From Pedobacter panaciterrae (GTDB lineage: Bacteria; Bacteroidota; Bacteroidia; Sphingobacteriales; Sphingobacteriaceae): DNA of 64,000 bases. The stretch covers positions 1,054,001-1,118,000 of the forward strand of contig NZ_JABMKW010000020.1 in assembly GCF_013204795.1 (NCBI RefSeq), given 5' to 3'. Shown here piece by piece: positions 1 through 9,075 of this stretch; position 1 is the first letter of the stretch, and every line of letters begins with the position of its first letter. Position numbers and translations under genes: made by a program. The notes below the pieces were generated by a model that made no database searches, had not been told where the DNA came from, and saw only the letters and a program-made list of their open reading frames with translations.

Positions 1-175
1 TATCGTTGACATTAAAAGCTGAAAATGCGATCTTTTCATTGACCTTGCCGTTTATAGGGCTATCTTCAATTTTCATTTTAACCACCGGAGCCTGCTCTGC
101 ATCCTCGTCTTTTGTACAGGCAGATAGAACACTAATGCTCAATAAGGCGAAAAGTAGGTAATGTTTAATGTTCAT
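1..175 (-). CDS. lipoprotein, N-terminal part only (cut by window edge)
   Basis: Only the first 58 or so codons are inside the window; the gene continues past the left edge. The product begins with a lipoprotein signal peptide whose lipobox reads LSAC, followed by TKDED, an acidic stretch of the kind Bacteroidota use to send lipoproteins to the cell surface. The next residues (APVVKMKIEDSPINGKV) look like the start of an Ig/PKD-type beta domain, but too little is present to assign a family. It lies 29 bases downstream of a BtuG-like gene on the same strand, so it is probably the sixth gene of the riboswitch-controlled cobalamin operon. Confidence 0.7.
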   Translation of the reverse strand, partial: MNIKHYLLFALLSISVLSACTKDEDAEQAPVVKMKIEDSPINGKVNEKIAFSAFNVND

Positions 176-204
176 AACAGGTTTACTTAAGGAATACAAT
201 ATCG

Positions 205-1314
205 TTATTTATAGTTGTAATTGAATACCGCACTTTGAGGTAAAGTACCTGTAGCAAAGTCAAATTTCTTTTTACCATCGGCACCGAAACAGAAGAACTT
301 GCCCGTAACTGCATAACCTGCAGCATCTCCAACGTAAACATCATTGTTTAGCGTATTTACAGTGATGCCATAAGGGGTTTTAATTGCAGTCTGATCTGTA
401 ACAAAATTTCCATTAAGTGTGCCAGTTGATATATCGAATGTTTTAAGATATGGATCTAGGTAATCACCAATTACAAAACCTTTTGTTCCTGTAATGTTCA
501 AATACTCGAGACTAACTTCATTAGAGCTAACTTTTTTATCCGTTACGCTACTCAATTTAACCAGTTGAGCTGGAATATCTGCATAATTTCCTTTTACAAC
601 TGTAAACAGATCGCCATTTGCAGTTGCTGCAATTTTTGTAGAATTAAAACCAACATTGATGTCTAATTTCTTTGTAAATGTTGTTAGATCGACCACAGAA
701 ACTGATGTGCTATTGGGACTAGGGTAATCAAACTGATCAGAGTTTGTTACATATAATTTGCCGTTTACTATTGCCAAACCTTCTAATGCACCACCAACCT
801 GAATTCTTGATTCGACAGCCAGACTTGCCGTATCAATTTTACTAATGTAACCATCGTAACCAGACACATATGCTTTGTTTTTATAGAAAGCTATGAAGCG
901 AGGCATAAAATCTTTACTGTCATCAAAGAAGGGGATTCTTTTAATAGATTTTCCTGTTACTATGTTAATGACTTCAATATAGGAATCCTGCTTTGTGTCT
1001 TTTGCTCCTGTTACAGCGCAATACATTTTGCTGCCATATTGTTTTAAATCGGCGGCATTAGTTCCCAAAGGAATTGCATTTTTCAGTTTGAAATAATCTT
1101 GTGTGACTTCGTTTTTAGCAATGTCGTAATAAGTGATGGTACTATTGTTTGTCCCGCCAAAAAATCCTTCGCACAATACATACACACCGGCTGTAGAAAC
1201 GGGTTGCGGATCTAATGCAGGAAGCCTGTCTTTTTTACAGGATGCTAATCCTAAAACACAACCAAGGATTGCGAGCAATCCTGGTTTTCTATAATTTAGT
1301 ACTGGTTTATTCAT
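205..1314 (-). CDS. BtuG-like beta-propeller surface lipoprotein (copy 1)
   Basis: A 369-residue lipoprotein with lipobox LASC (Cys about residue 26) followed by KKDR. The body is built of repeated YncE-like blades, seen as recurring motifs such as YVSGYDGYISKIDT, LEGLAIVNGKLYVTNS and GITVNTLNNDVYVGD. This is the architecture of the Bacteroides surface lipoprotein BtuG, which captures vitamin B12 and hands it to the TonB-dependent receptor BtuB. The riboswitch upstream of the operon supports that role; the B12-binding function of this copy is inferred. It closely resembles the next gene upstream along most of its length, which suggests tandem duplication. The C-terminal GADGKKKF..ATG.LPQ.AVFNY motif is shared between the two. 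Confidence 0.75.
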   Translation of the reverse strand: MNKPVLNYRKPGLLAILGCVLGLASCKKDRLPALDPQPVSTAGVYVLCEGFFGGTNNSTITYYDIAKNEVTQDYFKLKNAIPLGTNAADLKQYGSKMYCAVTGAKDTKQDSYIEVINIVTGKSIKRIPFFDDSKDFMPRFIAFYKNKAYVSGYDGYISKIDTASLAVESRIQVGGALEGLAIVNGKLYVTNSDQFDYPSPNSTSVSVVDLTTFTKKLDINVGFNSTKIAATANGDLFTVVKGNYADIPAQLVKLSSVTDKKVSSNEVSLEYLNITGTKGFVIGDYLDPYLKTFDISTGTLNGNFVTDQTAIKTPYGITVNTLNNDVYVGDAAGYAVTGKFFCFGADGKKKFDFATGTLPQSAVFNYNYK

Positions 1315-1338
1315 GATTATTGTTTTTATATATTTTTA

Positions 1339-2433
1339 TTAATATCCGTAATTAAATACTGCATGTTGTGGTAAAGGGCCGGTTGCAAACTCAAACTTCT
1401 TTTTACCATCGGCACCAAAGCAAAATGCTTTTCCTTCTGTTGCATAATTTTTATCGTCCCCTATGTAAACTTCGTTGCCTACCGGATTCAAGGTTATTCC
1501 GTAAATGCTCCCGATAATGGTATCGTCTGTGATAAACTCCTTACCCATTACACCGGTGCCTACATCAAATGGTTTTATAGATGCACCCCAATCCAGACTT
1601 AAATAAGCAGTATTACCTCCTATTGCCAATGCTCCTGCGCTGTATTCGTAGTTACCTGTAACCTTGTTTGTTGTACTGCTAATTCGTGTTAAACCTGGAT
1701 TGATGTCGTCGTAATTACCCCATGAAATTACCAATAAATCTCCATTTCCTGCTGCTGCGATCCTAACCGGATTATGGATAACTTCGATATCCTGTGTTTT
1801 TATAAATGTGGTTAGATCCACAACAGAAACTACATCCTTTTTGCCGTTGGGATGAATCGGATGATCGGAATTGGTAACATAGATGTTGTTATTTACTACG
1901 GCCAGCCCTTCAAGTGCCCCACCCACTGCAACTCTTGAGTCAATAGCTAAAGTTGCTGTGTCTACACGGGTGATTTTTCCATCATAACCAGATACATAAG
2001 CTTTGTTTTTGTTAAAAGCTACATAACGTGGCATATATTCGCCGTCAGCATCAAAGAAAGGAATTCTCTTTAATGATTTTCCTGTAGCAACGTCTATAAC
2101 TTCCAGATAAGAGTTTTTACCTCCTTGTATTCCTGAAACTACACAGTACATTTTACTGCCGTAGCGCTGTAAATCATTCGCGGTTTCGCCCAATGCATAT
2201 CCGTTTACTTTTTTAAAGTAATCCTTTTCTGATGCGCCTGTTTTGACATTGTAGTATGAAATAGCGCCATTATTGTTATTCATGGTGCCTTCGCACAACA
2301 TATAAACGCCAATGGTTTCTTTTGGCATTAAAGCTTCGGGTTCATCGCCACCGTTAACTTTATCTTTTTTACAGGCGATGGTTAGTGTAATAAACCCGCC
2401 TAAAAAGCAAAGTATGAGTTTGTTATAGTTCAT
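1339..2433 (-). CDS. BtuG-like beta-propeller surface lipoprotein (copy 2)
   Basis: A 364-residue lipoprotein with lipobox TIAC followed by KKDKVNGGDE. It has the same propeller repeats as its neighbour (KAYVSGYDGKITRVDT, LEGLAVVNNNIYVTNS, SVVDLTTF) and is clearly its paralogue. The family is the YncE/DUF5074-type propeller that includes B12-binding BtuG. It is separated from the flanking genes by 24 and 15 bases, all on the minus strand, so it is co-transcribed from the riboswitch-led promoter near 6.9 kb. The two copies differ mainly in the loop around residues 45-65 and in the segment after VTNS, which could alter ligand contacts; that is inference. Confidence 0.75.
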   Translation of the reverse strand: MNYNKLILCFLGGFITLTIACKKDKVNGGDEPEALMPKETIGVYMLCEGTMNNNNGAISYYNVKTGASEKDYFKKVNGYALGETANDLQRYGSKMYCVVSGIQGGKNSYLEVIDVATGKSLKRIPFFDADGEYMPRYVAFNKNKAYVSGYDGKITRVDTATLAIDSRVAVGGALEGLAVVNNNIYVTNSDHPIHPNGKKDVVSVVDLTTFIKTQDIEVIHNPVRIAAAGNGDLLVISWGNYDDINPGLTRISSTTNKVTGNYEYSAGALAIGGNTAYLSLDWGASIKPFDVGTGVMGKEFITDDTIIGSIYGITLNPVGNEVYIGDDKNYATEGKAFCFGADGKKKFEFATGPLPQHAVFNYGY

Positions 2434-2448
2434 CTTATAGATAATTAC

Positions 2449-3366
2449 TTATTTTATATTTAAATCAGCGGCACCCCCTACTTCTGTAGATATTTCGCCA
2501 AGTAAAGTGTTTCCTTTTTCATTTTGACCAGTATATACCTTTACAAAATCAACAGCAGTAAGATTTACTTTGTTGCCGTTTTTATCCACGGCCCAGGATA
2601 GATCGAATGAGTTGTAACGTTTGTTATCGTAATCATCGCCGGTTGAATAGCTATCTGTATATCCCCATTCAAATGCGAGGTTTACGAAAATGCTCCCTAT
2701 TTTACCCCATGTTGATTTCAGCAGAGTTCCTTTAAATTTGATGCTATCCTGGTTTGCAGCGAAAAGCGGATAATAGTTATGGTTATGAAATCTATTTACC
2801 TCAACGCTTCCTGCTTTACCTTGATTGTCTTTCCAGGTTACATTTGCTGTTGCTTTTGGGTTATAATAAGTGATTTCATAGTTTTTAATTGTTGTGGCGG
2901 CCGTATGCTCACTTCCTGCAAGTTCATACCATTCATCGTCGGGTAAACCGTTTCCATTTTTATCCTGACTAACCTGAACAATGCCTGGCTCAGACCATTG
3001 TTGTATTGGACCTAAAGGATTTCCATAAATAGCCAGGTCATTTCCATCTTTATTAATTATTGAATGATCAAACCCAAACGTAATGAAACCTCCATAGGCG
3101 CCCAACGATACCAAAATGGTATTTCTAACATCACCTATAATTTTCTGCGCGCCATCAGGACTGCCCAGAGACTCATTTATAAATTGACCAGGAGCCGGCT
3201 GATATTCATAGATCTTGGTGATAAACTTACTGCTCGTACTAGTTATTGGACGCGGTACGTAAGTATCTTCATCAATAGTTTTGTCGTCCTTTGAACAGGA
3301 GCTTAAACACAGCTGGAAAAGTAAAACTGCTGAAAGACCAAGAATTGCGTTTTGATTGAACTTCAT
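2449..3366 (-). CDS. surface lipoprotein of the cobalamin locus, function unknown
   Basis: A 305-residue lipoprotein with lipobox LSSC (Cys about residue 24) and a following SKDDKTIDED acidic export signal. The mature part is rich in aromatic and Gly/Asn residues and contains a calcium-loop-like segment, DKNGNGLPDDEW, around residue 140. No transmembrane segment or catalytic motif is recognisable. It sits between two BtuG-like genes inside a riboswitch-controlled B12 uptake operon, with gaps of 15 and 17 bases, so it is probably surface exposed and acts with the receptor complex. Similar proteins in Bacteroidota are usually named only 'cell surface protein'. A role in B12 capture is inference from position. 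Confidence 0.7.
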   Translation of the reverse strand: MKFNQNAILGLSAVLLFQLCLSSCSKDDKTIDEDTYVPRPITSTSSKFITKIYEYQPAPGQFINESLGSPDGAQKIIGDVRNTILVSLGAYGGFITFGFDHSIINKDGNDLAIYGNPLGPIQQWSEPGIVQVSQDKNGNGLPDDEWYELAGSEHTAATTIKNYEITYYNPKATANVTWKDNQGKAGSVEVNRFHNHNYYPLFAANQDSIKFKGTLLKSTWGKIGSIFVNLAFEWGYTDSYSTGDDYDNKRYNSFDLSWAVDKNGNKVNLTAVDFVKVYTGQNEKGNTLLGEISTEVGGAADLNIK

Positions 3367-3383
3367 TTTTAATTTAGATATGG

Positions 3384-4535
3384 TTATTTATATACAAATG
3401 CAAAGTGAGCGGGAATATCTCCGGTAGTGACCGACCATTTCTTTTTCCCGCTGGGATCAAAACAGTAAAGTGTGCCTGGTGAAACATAATTTTTGGCATC
3501 CGTAACCAGAACTTCCCTGGTAATGGGATGCACAGCTATTCCATAAGGAATGGTAATTGATTTCTCTGTTCCGTCTGTAATGAACTTCTGATTGAGTATT
3601 ACTTCGTCTTTTACGTTGAGCATACCGTAGGTTATGGTGTATTTCGCTTCATTATAGTTCCATTCTGAACCATAGTAATAAGCGACATCTCCATCAATAG
3701 CCAGGTTGTTTACCGCGATGTTAAAAGTCTTTTTTACCTGATCTGTTTTAGTGTCTATTACAAACATTTTTGAGGGGATGTCAAAATAATTCCCTCTTGA
3801 GGTTACATAAAGATCACCATATTTATCAGCCTTTAATCGGTGTAAATTGATGGCTACATCTATTTGTTTGGTGACAGAAAATGTATTCAGGTCTATAACA
3901 GAAACGGTTCTTTCGTATTTCTGAGGACTATATCCGCCTGAATTTGCTACATAAAGCTTTTGACCTACAATAGCCATTTCTTCGGGCTGCCGGCCAACAT
4001 TTACCCTTTTTATTTCAGTTAAGGAGCCAGTATCTATTTGGGCTACAATTCCTAATGGTGCATTAGGATCTCCTACTGTACCAAGATACGCGCTCACATA
4101 AGCTTTGCCTTGGTTAAATGTGATATACCGACAATTGGTGATGTTAATTTGTTTGATTCGTTTACCGGTTTTAACATCCAAAACCTCAATTTTATTGGAT
4201 ACGTTAACTACTACATATAGCTTGGAGCCATAAACCCCTATATCATTACCAACGTCACCTAATCCCTTTACTATTTCGGGGTTTACCTCATTATAAATGT
4301 TTCTTCTGTAAATTCCGGTAGTATAATCAAGGTAATCTAAAGATGCCTTGTTCATATTCATATTGCCCTCGTTCACGATATAAAATCCTTTAACCTGAGC
4401 GGATGGATCAGGAGGTAAAAGGCTTTCTTGTTGCTCAGGTACCGGCTTAAGGTCTTTACGACAAGATACCGTAAGTCCAACTGTAGTAATTAGAAGTACT
4501 AAACTAATCGCATTAAGTAATTTATTCTTTTTCAT
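3384..4535 (-). CDS. BtuG-like beta-propeller surface lipoprotein (divergent copy 3)
   Basis: A 383-residue lipoprotein with lipobox TVSC followed by RKDLK. Propeller blades are visible as repeated units (GSKLYVVVNVSNKIEVLDVKTG, EEMAIVGQKLYVANS, GDLYVTSRGNYFDIP) and the C-terminus has the family motif PSGKKKWSVTTGDIPAHFAF. It belongs to the same YncE/BtuG-like family as the two downstream genes but is clearly more diverged, so it probably represents the older lineage. It starts only 5 bases after the stop of the BtuB-like receptor, the usual receptor-partner arrangement, which makes it the best candidate for the true BtuG of this locus. Confidence 0.78.
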   Translation of the reverse strand: MKKNKLLNAISLVLLITTVGLTVSCRKDLKPVPEQQESLLPPDPSAQVKGFYIVNEGNMNMNKASLDYLDYTTGIYRRNIYNEVNPEIVKGLGDVGNDIGVYGSKLYVVVNVSNKIEVLDVKTGKRIKQINITNCRYITFNQGKAYVSAYLGTVGDPNAPLGIVAQIDTGSLTEIKRVNVGRQPEEMAIVGQKLYVANSGGYSPQKYERTVSVIDLNTFSVTKQIDVAINLHRLKADKYGDLYVTSRGNYFDIPSKMFVIDTKTDQVKKTFNIAVNNLAIDGDVAYYYGSEWNYNEAKYTITYGMLNVKDEVILNQKFITDGTEKSITIPYGIAVHPITREVLVTDAKNYVSPGTLYCFDPSGKKKWSVTTGDIPAHFAFVYK

Positions 4536-4540
4536 AAGTG

Positions 4541-6601
4541 CTAATAGTTATAGGTTAATCCAAAACGATAATAGCGACCGGGCATAGGGAAGTTCGTAAT
4601 CACTTCATAATCCTGATTTAGCAGGTTATTGATTTCTGCGGTAAGGCGAATTTCCCGGCTATTTATTTTTGTGTTACAATGCAAGGCTAAATCATGAGTA
4701 TACCATGGTTGCACATAGTTGTATACGTTATTTGTACTTTGATTATAACGTTCTCCGGTATAAATGAAGCTGTAATTCATTGAGAAATTTCTATACGCTG
4801 CACTTGCTAAAAATGATCCGCTGTGAATTGGCGTGTAAGGAATTAAATCCTTATAGCTTGCTGAGGTTTTATCTGCATCTATTGCCTTTTGATAGGTATA
4901 GGTAAGACCTGTTGTAAAGTTAATGTAATCGGTAAGCTGCCATGCAGATTGTATGTTCACATCTATCCCCTTGATTTCTACAAGCCCGAGGTTCTGCATA
5001 CTCCATCTTGCCTGACTGTTTCCCGGAACGGCAACTATTTTGTTTTTAACTTTGTTATAATACGCATCTGCCTGTATAGAAAACTGGCTCAATATCCTAC
5101 CCTCGTACCCTTTTATATAAGTAAACCCTAAATCGTATTGTTTTGTATACTCGGGTTTTAAAACGGTAAATCCGTAATTGGTGTAGTAGAGGTCGTTAAA
5201 GGTTGGCATACGGAAAATGCTTTTATAGAACGAACGCAGTCTAAACTCTTTCTGATTAAAAGGCTGCCATGAGAGCATAACCGTTGGTGTTAGTTCGTTT
5301 CTATTTTCATCTGCCGGTCCGCTTTGAGTCTTATCGTACTTAAGGGTGCTTAATAAGTTGGCCTGAATGTCAAATTTAGCAAAGCGAAATTGGGTAGCCA
5401 AAGCCGTTAAGATGGTGTTTCTTACGGGATATGAAAAGCGGTAGAGGTCTGCATTTAAATCATTCCGCTGGTAATCTGTAGACAATACAACATCCCAGTA
5501 ATTGGTAATTTTAAACTTATTGGCCAGAGACACGTATATTTCCTGTAGATGAAAATTGTTTTCCTGTAATCCATCAACTGTTACGATATCCGGATTTAAG
5601 TAACGTTGATTGTCATTTGCATATTTGGCTGTTGCCAGCAAACTGTACTTACCTACATTCTTTTCATATGAAGATTGAGCGAAAAAGTTCTTATTCCACA
5701 TCCGTTGTGAAAATGCAAACACGTTGTTGACAACCGCACCCGGCAAGCCCTGGTTGTCTTTATAACCATATAGTTTTACCTTCCACTTACTACTGTCGGG
5801 CAATACTCCGTTTAATCCCAGTTCCAACCTCATCGTTTCAATGTCGCCGTCTTTTCTTACTGCTGTAGTATCGTATACTCCATTGGTAGATCGGAATTTA
5901 TATTTGCCATTGGCATTTTTATATTCCGCACTTAAGGTGCTGTAAACATTCTTACTTATTTTACTTTGCCACAATAAAGATGGATTTATAAGCCCGAATG
6001 ACCCTCCTTTTACTGATGCACGAATTTTTTGGGTTCTACCGGCTGGAAAATCCGGTTGTTTTGACGTAAGATATAGTGAGCTGGCTGAGGCAAATCCCTT
6101 TGCAGATTGAAAAATGGAGCTTTTTTGTCCGTTATAAAGTTCTATCTCTTCGATATTATCCAATGAGAATTTACCAAGGTCTACCTGGCCATTTTGTGCA
6201 TTGCCCAATTGCACGCCATCATAAAAAACTGCGGTGTGGTTAGTGCCCATGCTGCGCACATTAATGGTTTTTAAACCACCAATGCCACCATAATCTTTAA
6301 GCTGCACACCAGAAAAGAAACGAACAGCATCAGCTACTGAAAGGCTGTTTAGTTTTTCGAGCTCTGCCCCTGATAATATTTGTAAGGGTGTTGAAGAAGT
6401 TTGTCTCTTGGTGATCTTTATTTTCCTGATCTGTACTTCTTTAAGCTGATTAACCTTATTTACAGAATCTGTAGTGTTGCGTTTTATGGAATCGGTTTGG
6501 GCAAACGACTGAACAGCCATAAACATGCCCAGCCATATAATAGCCAGAAAAGTAAAAAAAATAGACTTTACGCCTGTAAAAGCGTTTTTACTTCTTTTCA
6601 T
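4541..6601 (-). CDS. BtuB-like TonB-dependent outer-membrane receptor
   Basis: A 686-residue TonB-dependent receptor. A signal peptide ends near residue 34 (VQSFAQ), followed by a plug domain at about residues 70-190 (TPLQILSGAELEKL, GIGGLKTINVRSMG, VFYDGVQLGN) and a 22-strand-type barrel ending in YRFGLTYNY with a terminal aromatic residue. The size and lack of a SusC-type N-terminal extension fit the BtuB/FecA class rather than SusC. The cobalamin riboswitch in its leader identifies the likely substrate as B12 or a related corrinoid. It is the first gene of a six-gene operon with BtuG-like lipoproteins. Energy would come from TonB-ExbBD encoded elsewhere, and no inner-membrane BtuCDF genes are in the window. 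Confidence 0.85.
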   Translation of the reverse strand: MKRSKNAFTGVKSIFFTFLAIIWLGMFMAVQSFAQTDSIKRNTTDSVNKVNQLKEVQIRKIKITKRQTSSTPLQILSGAELEKLNSLSVADAVRFFSGVQLKDYGGIGGLKTINVRSMGTNHTAVFYDGVQLGNAQNGQVDLGKFSLDNIEEIELYNGQKSSIFQSAKGFASASSLYLTSKQPDFPAGRTQKIRASVKGGSFGLINPSLLWQSKISKNVYSTLSAEYKNANGKYKFRSTNGVYDTTAVRKDGDIETMRLELGLNGVLPDSSKWKVKLYGYKDNQGLPGAVVNNVFAFSQRMWNKNFFAQSSYEKNVGKYSLLATAKYANDNQRYLNPDIVTVDGLQENNFHLQEIYVSLANKFKITNYWDVVLSTDYQRNDLNADLYRFSYPVRNTILTALATQFRFAKFDIQANLLSTLKYDKTQSGPADENRNELTPTVMLSWQPFNQKEFRLRSFYKSIFRMPTFNDLYYTNYGFTVLKPEYTKQYDLGFTYIKGYEGRILSQFSIQADAYYNKVKNKIVAVPGNSQARWSMQNLGLVEIKGIDVNIQSAWQLTDYINFTTGLTYTYQKAIDADKTSASYKDLIPYTPIHSGSFLASAAYRNFSMNYSFIYTGERYNQSTNNVYNYVQPWYTHDLALHCNTKINSREIRLTAEINNLLNQDYEVITNFPMPGRYYRFGLTYNY

Positions 6602-6707
6602 TTTGTTGTGAGCTTATTACCCACAGCAAACAGTTAGATCAAGGAAATGAAATACAATAAACAAGCACTCACTCCAAGCTTCAATCCCCGAAAGCTATGA
6701 AATATTA

Positions 6708-6895
6708 CCACTTATGGCAGGTCTTCTGACTTACTTCCGGTTATTCTGCCTTCCCAATCCTTAATCCCTTTTAAAGGATCAGAAAAAGTGGCCTTGATTT
6801 GAACACCGTTATGAAGCTTACAGCTGCGGGACAGTTACGGATTTACACCGTATTCCCTTTTAATCCCGAATAAGCACATCGGGAACCAAAAGCGA
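6708..6895 (-). promoter_or_regulatory. cobalamin (B12) riboswitch
   Basis: Read on the minus strand, the leader of the BtuB-like gene contains the conserved landmarks of the cobalamin riboswitch in order: a GGTTCCCGATG start near 6886, then AAAAGGGAATACGGTG, AAATCCGTAACTGTCCCGC and GCTGTAAGC, and finally the B12 box AGTCAGAAGACCTGCC at 6731-6716. The 3' end lies about 110 bases before the receptor start, leaving room for an expression platform. High cobalamin is expected to switch the operon off. The identification rests on direct recognition of these motifs. Confidence 0.96.
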
Positions 6896-6897
6896 TG

Positions 6898-6928
6898 CAA
6901 ATGTACTTAAATAATTACCTTGAAGCAA
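6898..6928 (-). promoter_or_regulatory. promoter of the cobalamin operon
   Basis: On the minus strand a TTG (6928-6926) is followed after 20 bases by TACATTTG (6905-6898), a full match to the Bacteroidota vegetative consensus TTG-N17-23-TAnnTTTG. Transcription would start near 6892, a few bases before the first conserved element of the B12 riboswitch, as expected for a riboswitch transcript. Confidence 0.8.
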
Positions 6929-6942
6929 GCCTGATTAGCTTT

Positions 6943-7626
6943 CTATATTAAATCAAATGCTCTTGCATATTGGCAGATCTCGTAATAAGAGTGCGTGTTG
7001 AGTTTTTGCTTGATGTTTTTTCTATGTGTTTCGACGGTGCTTGTTGAAATAAAAAGCTTTTCTGCTGTTTCTGAAGAGGATTTACCTAATGCCATTAAAC
7101 CCAGGATTTCACGTTCCCGGGAACTTAATTTAGTGAAATGGTGGTAATTGTTGCGCAGAAAGTTGTTCTCTTCGAGCAGCCGAGATGCCTTAACGGTCAT
7201 GTGGTGCATCGAATCAATCGGTAAAGCAATTGTTATGACAAGCAACGGCTTGTTTTCCTCGTCTCTGATATAAACCTTTACGCTAGACATATGCCAGTTC
7301 CAGTCGCTTGAATTTGAGAAACGAACCTGCTGAAAAAAAGTACACAGGTCCTCATCGTTATTTTGCTCTATTAAGCCAAGTATTTTAGGAACATAATCTT
7401 TAGCGTCATCTCCATTGAAATACCTGGTATAATATTCTTCGGCAGTTATTTTGGTGATATCCTCCAGAGAAACGCCAAGTTGCTGCAGCCCTCTTTCAGA
7501 CATCCAGGCAACTGACCAGTCCCTAAGGTCGTGCAAAATAACAACGCCAGGCAGTTCGTCTGCTATTGCAGAAATTTTAGCTATAGCATCATCAATCTTA
7601 CTTTGGATAAGGACGTTTTGACTCAT
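6943..7626 (-). CDS. PAS-like sensor / LuxR-type transcriptional regulator
   Basis: A 227-residue regulator. Residues about 20-150 resemble a PAS sensor fold (VVILHDLRDWSVAWMSERGL near the start, then a strand-rich core ending LLVITIALP). Residues about 160-222 are a LuxR/GerE helix-turn-helix (TKLSSREREILGLMALGKSS, then STSTVETHRKNIKQKL). There is no receiver domain, phosphoacceptor site or membrane segment, so it is probably a cytoplasmic one-component regulator. It lies just upstream of the cobalamin operon on the same strand, but that operon has its own promoter, so a functional link is not shown. The ligand is unknown. Confidence 0.8.
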   Translation of the reverse strand: MSQNVLIQSKIDDAIAKISAIADELPGVVILHDLRDWSVAWMSERGLQQLGVSLEDITKITAEEYYTRYFNGDDAKDYVPKILGLIEQNNDEDLCTFFQQVRFSNSSDWNWHMSSVKVYIRDEENKPLLVITIALPIDSMHHMTVKASRLLEENNFLRNNYHHFTKLSSREREILGLMALGKSSSETAEKLFISTSTVETHRKNIKQKLNTHSYYEICQYARAFDLI

Positions 7627-7824
7627 ATTTTGAAAGCAATAATAAAGATTGTAATTATCAGTTAAATATACGTAGTAATAATGTATTAGAGGTAATAAAA
7701 TCCCTAAAAACAGGGATTGATTTTGCCATTATTTTACAGTCAATTTGCACAAAAATTAACTAATAGTAAAAACAGCTCACAATCGCGTTTTATCCTTATA
7801 TTTATTCCCATTATTATTGTTATT

Positions 7825-9075
7825 ATGATGATGAAGTTTGCCTCCTTTTTACTTGTTATGGTTAGCCTGAATGCAATGGCTCAGAAAACAGATACTACAT
7901 TTATAGCGCAATTAATGCTTAAACACCCCGATCTTTTTGCAGGGGTATTAAACCATCCGCAAAAGAACCAGATCCAGGTTCTTTATACTCAGATCGACAG
8001 GGATGCGAGGCATAAGCCAGTTTTTAAAACCTATGGTTATAACCTGGACGACCACAGGTACTTTTACCCCGCAAGTACAGTTAAACTGGCAGCCGTAATT
8101 TTTGCACTTGAAAAAGTAAATGAACTTAAAATAGCCGGGTTTACCGCCAAAAGCACCATGATTACCGACAGTTCATATACTGCTCAAACTAAAGTCCTGG
8201 CCGATAGCACTGCTAAAAATGGACTGCCTTCTATTGAGCATTACATCAAAAAGATATTACTTACCAGCGATAATGATGCATTTAACCGATTGTTCGAGTT
8301 TATTGGTCGCGCTGAAATTAACAGCAAATTGAAGAAATACGGTTTTAACAACAGCCGTATCTTAAACCGGTTGGCTATAGGTGATGCGGGTGAAACGGCA
8401 AAACACACCAATCCTATTAAATTCTATAACGGAGATAAACTGGTGTACAGCCAGGCCGAACAGTACGATCCTAAAGAATATGTGCTTTCATTAACAAATA
8501 CAGTTATGGGTACGGGTTATCTCGACAGCACAGATAAACTGGTAAATAAGCCTTTTAACCTCGAAAATAAGAATGCTTTTAGCATTTCTGATCAGCAGGC
8601 GATGATGAGGAAACTGATATATCCGGAGGCTTTCCCTATTAAGGAGCGGTTTAATTTAACGCCTGCCGATTACAAACTGATCTATACTTATATGAGCAAA
8701 TTGCCGACTGAAAGTGATTACCCTGCTTATGACCCTAAAGAATTTTGGCCAACATACGCCAAAATGCTGTACTATGGCAGGGATAAGGATGCTCAAATTG
8801 ATTCGAACATCAGGATATTTAATAAATATGGCGACTCCTACGGTTTCATTATCGACAATTCGTATTTCGTAGATTTCAAAAATAATATTGAATTCTTTCT
8901 TACAGCCGTTGTTCAATCAAATGAGGACGGCATTTTTAATGACAACAAATACGAATACGATACGGTATGCTTTCCCTTTATGAAAAACCTTGGCCGGACA
9001 ATTTATGCGCATGAGCTGGAAAGGAAACGTAAAAGTGTACCTGACCTTAAAAAATTCAGGATGAAGTATAATTAA
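7825..9075 (+). CDS. beta-lactamase-fold serine hydrolase, secreted
   Basis: A serine hydrolase of the class A beta-lactamase/penicillin-binding fold. From the ATG at 7825 it is 416 residues with a signal peptide ending NAMAQ. The nucleophile motif SxxK is present as STVK at about residue 84 (FYPASTVKLAAVIF), and an SDN motif follows in LLTSDNDAFNRLFEF. The third motif is altered (KYGDSYGF in place of KTG), and no clear Glu of the omega loop is seen, so beta-lactam hydrolysis is not assured. A longer reading frame opens at a TTG at 7717, but it lacks a normal signal peptide start; the ATGs at 7825, 7828 and 7831 all give a good one. The stop abuts that of the convergent PPK2 gene. Confidence 0.75.
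   Translation: MMMKFASFLLVMVSLNAMAQKTDTTFIAQLMLKHPDLFAGVLNHPQKNQIQVLYTQIDRDARHKPVFKTYGYNLDDHRYFYPASTVKLAAVIFALEKVNELKIAGFTAKSTMITDSSYTAQTKVLADSTAKNGLPSIEHYIKKILLTSDNDAFNRLFEFIGRAEINSKLKKYGFNNSRILNRLAIGDAGETAKHTNPIKFYNGDKLVYSQAEQYDPKEYVLSLTNTVMGTGYLDSTDKLVNKPFNLENKNAFSISDQQAMMRKLIYPEAFPIKERFNLTPADYKLIYTYMSKLPTESDYPAYDPKEFWPTYAKMLYYGRDKDAQIDSNIRIFNKYGDSYGFIIDNSYFVDFKNNIEFFLTAVVQSNEDGIFNDNKYEYDTVCFPFMKNLGRTIYAHELERKRKSVPDLKKFRMKYN

Noticed and set aside
7717..7824. N-terminal extension of the serine hydrolase from a TTG
   Set aside because: The extension has no homology-like features and would bury a good signal peptide that begins at the ATGs at 7825-7831.
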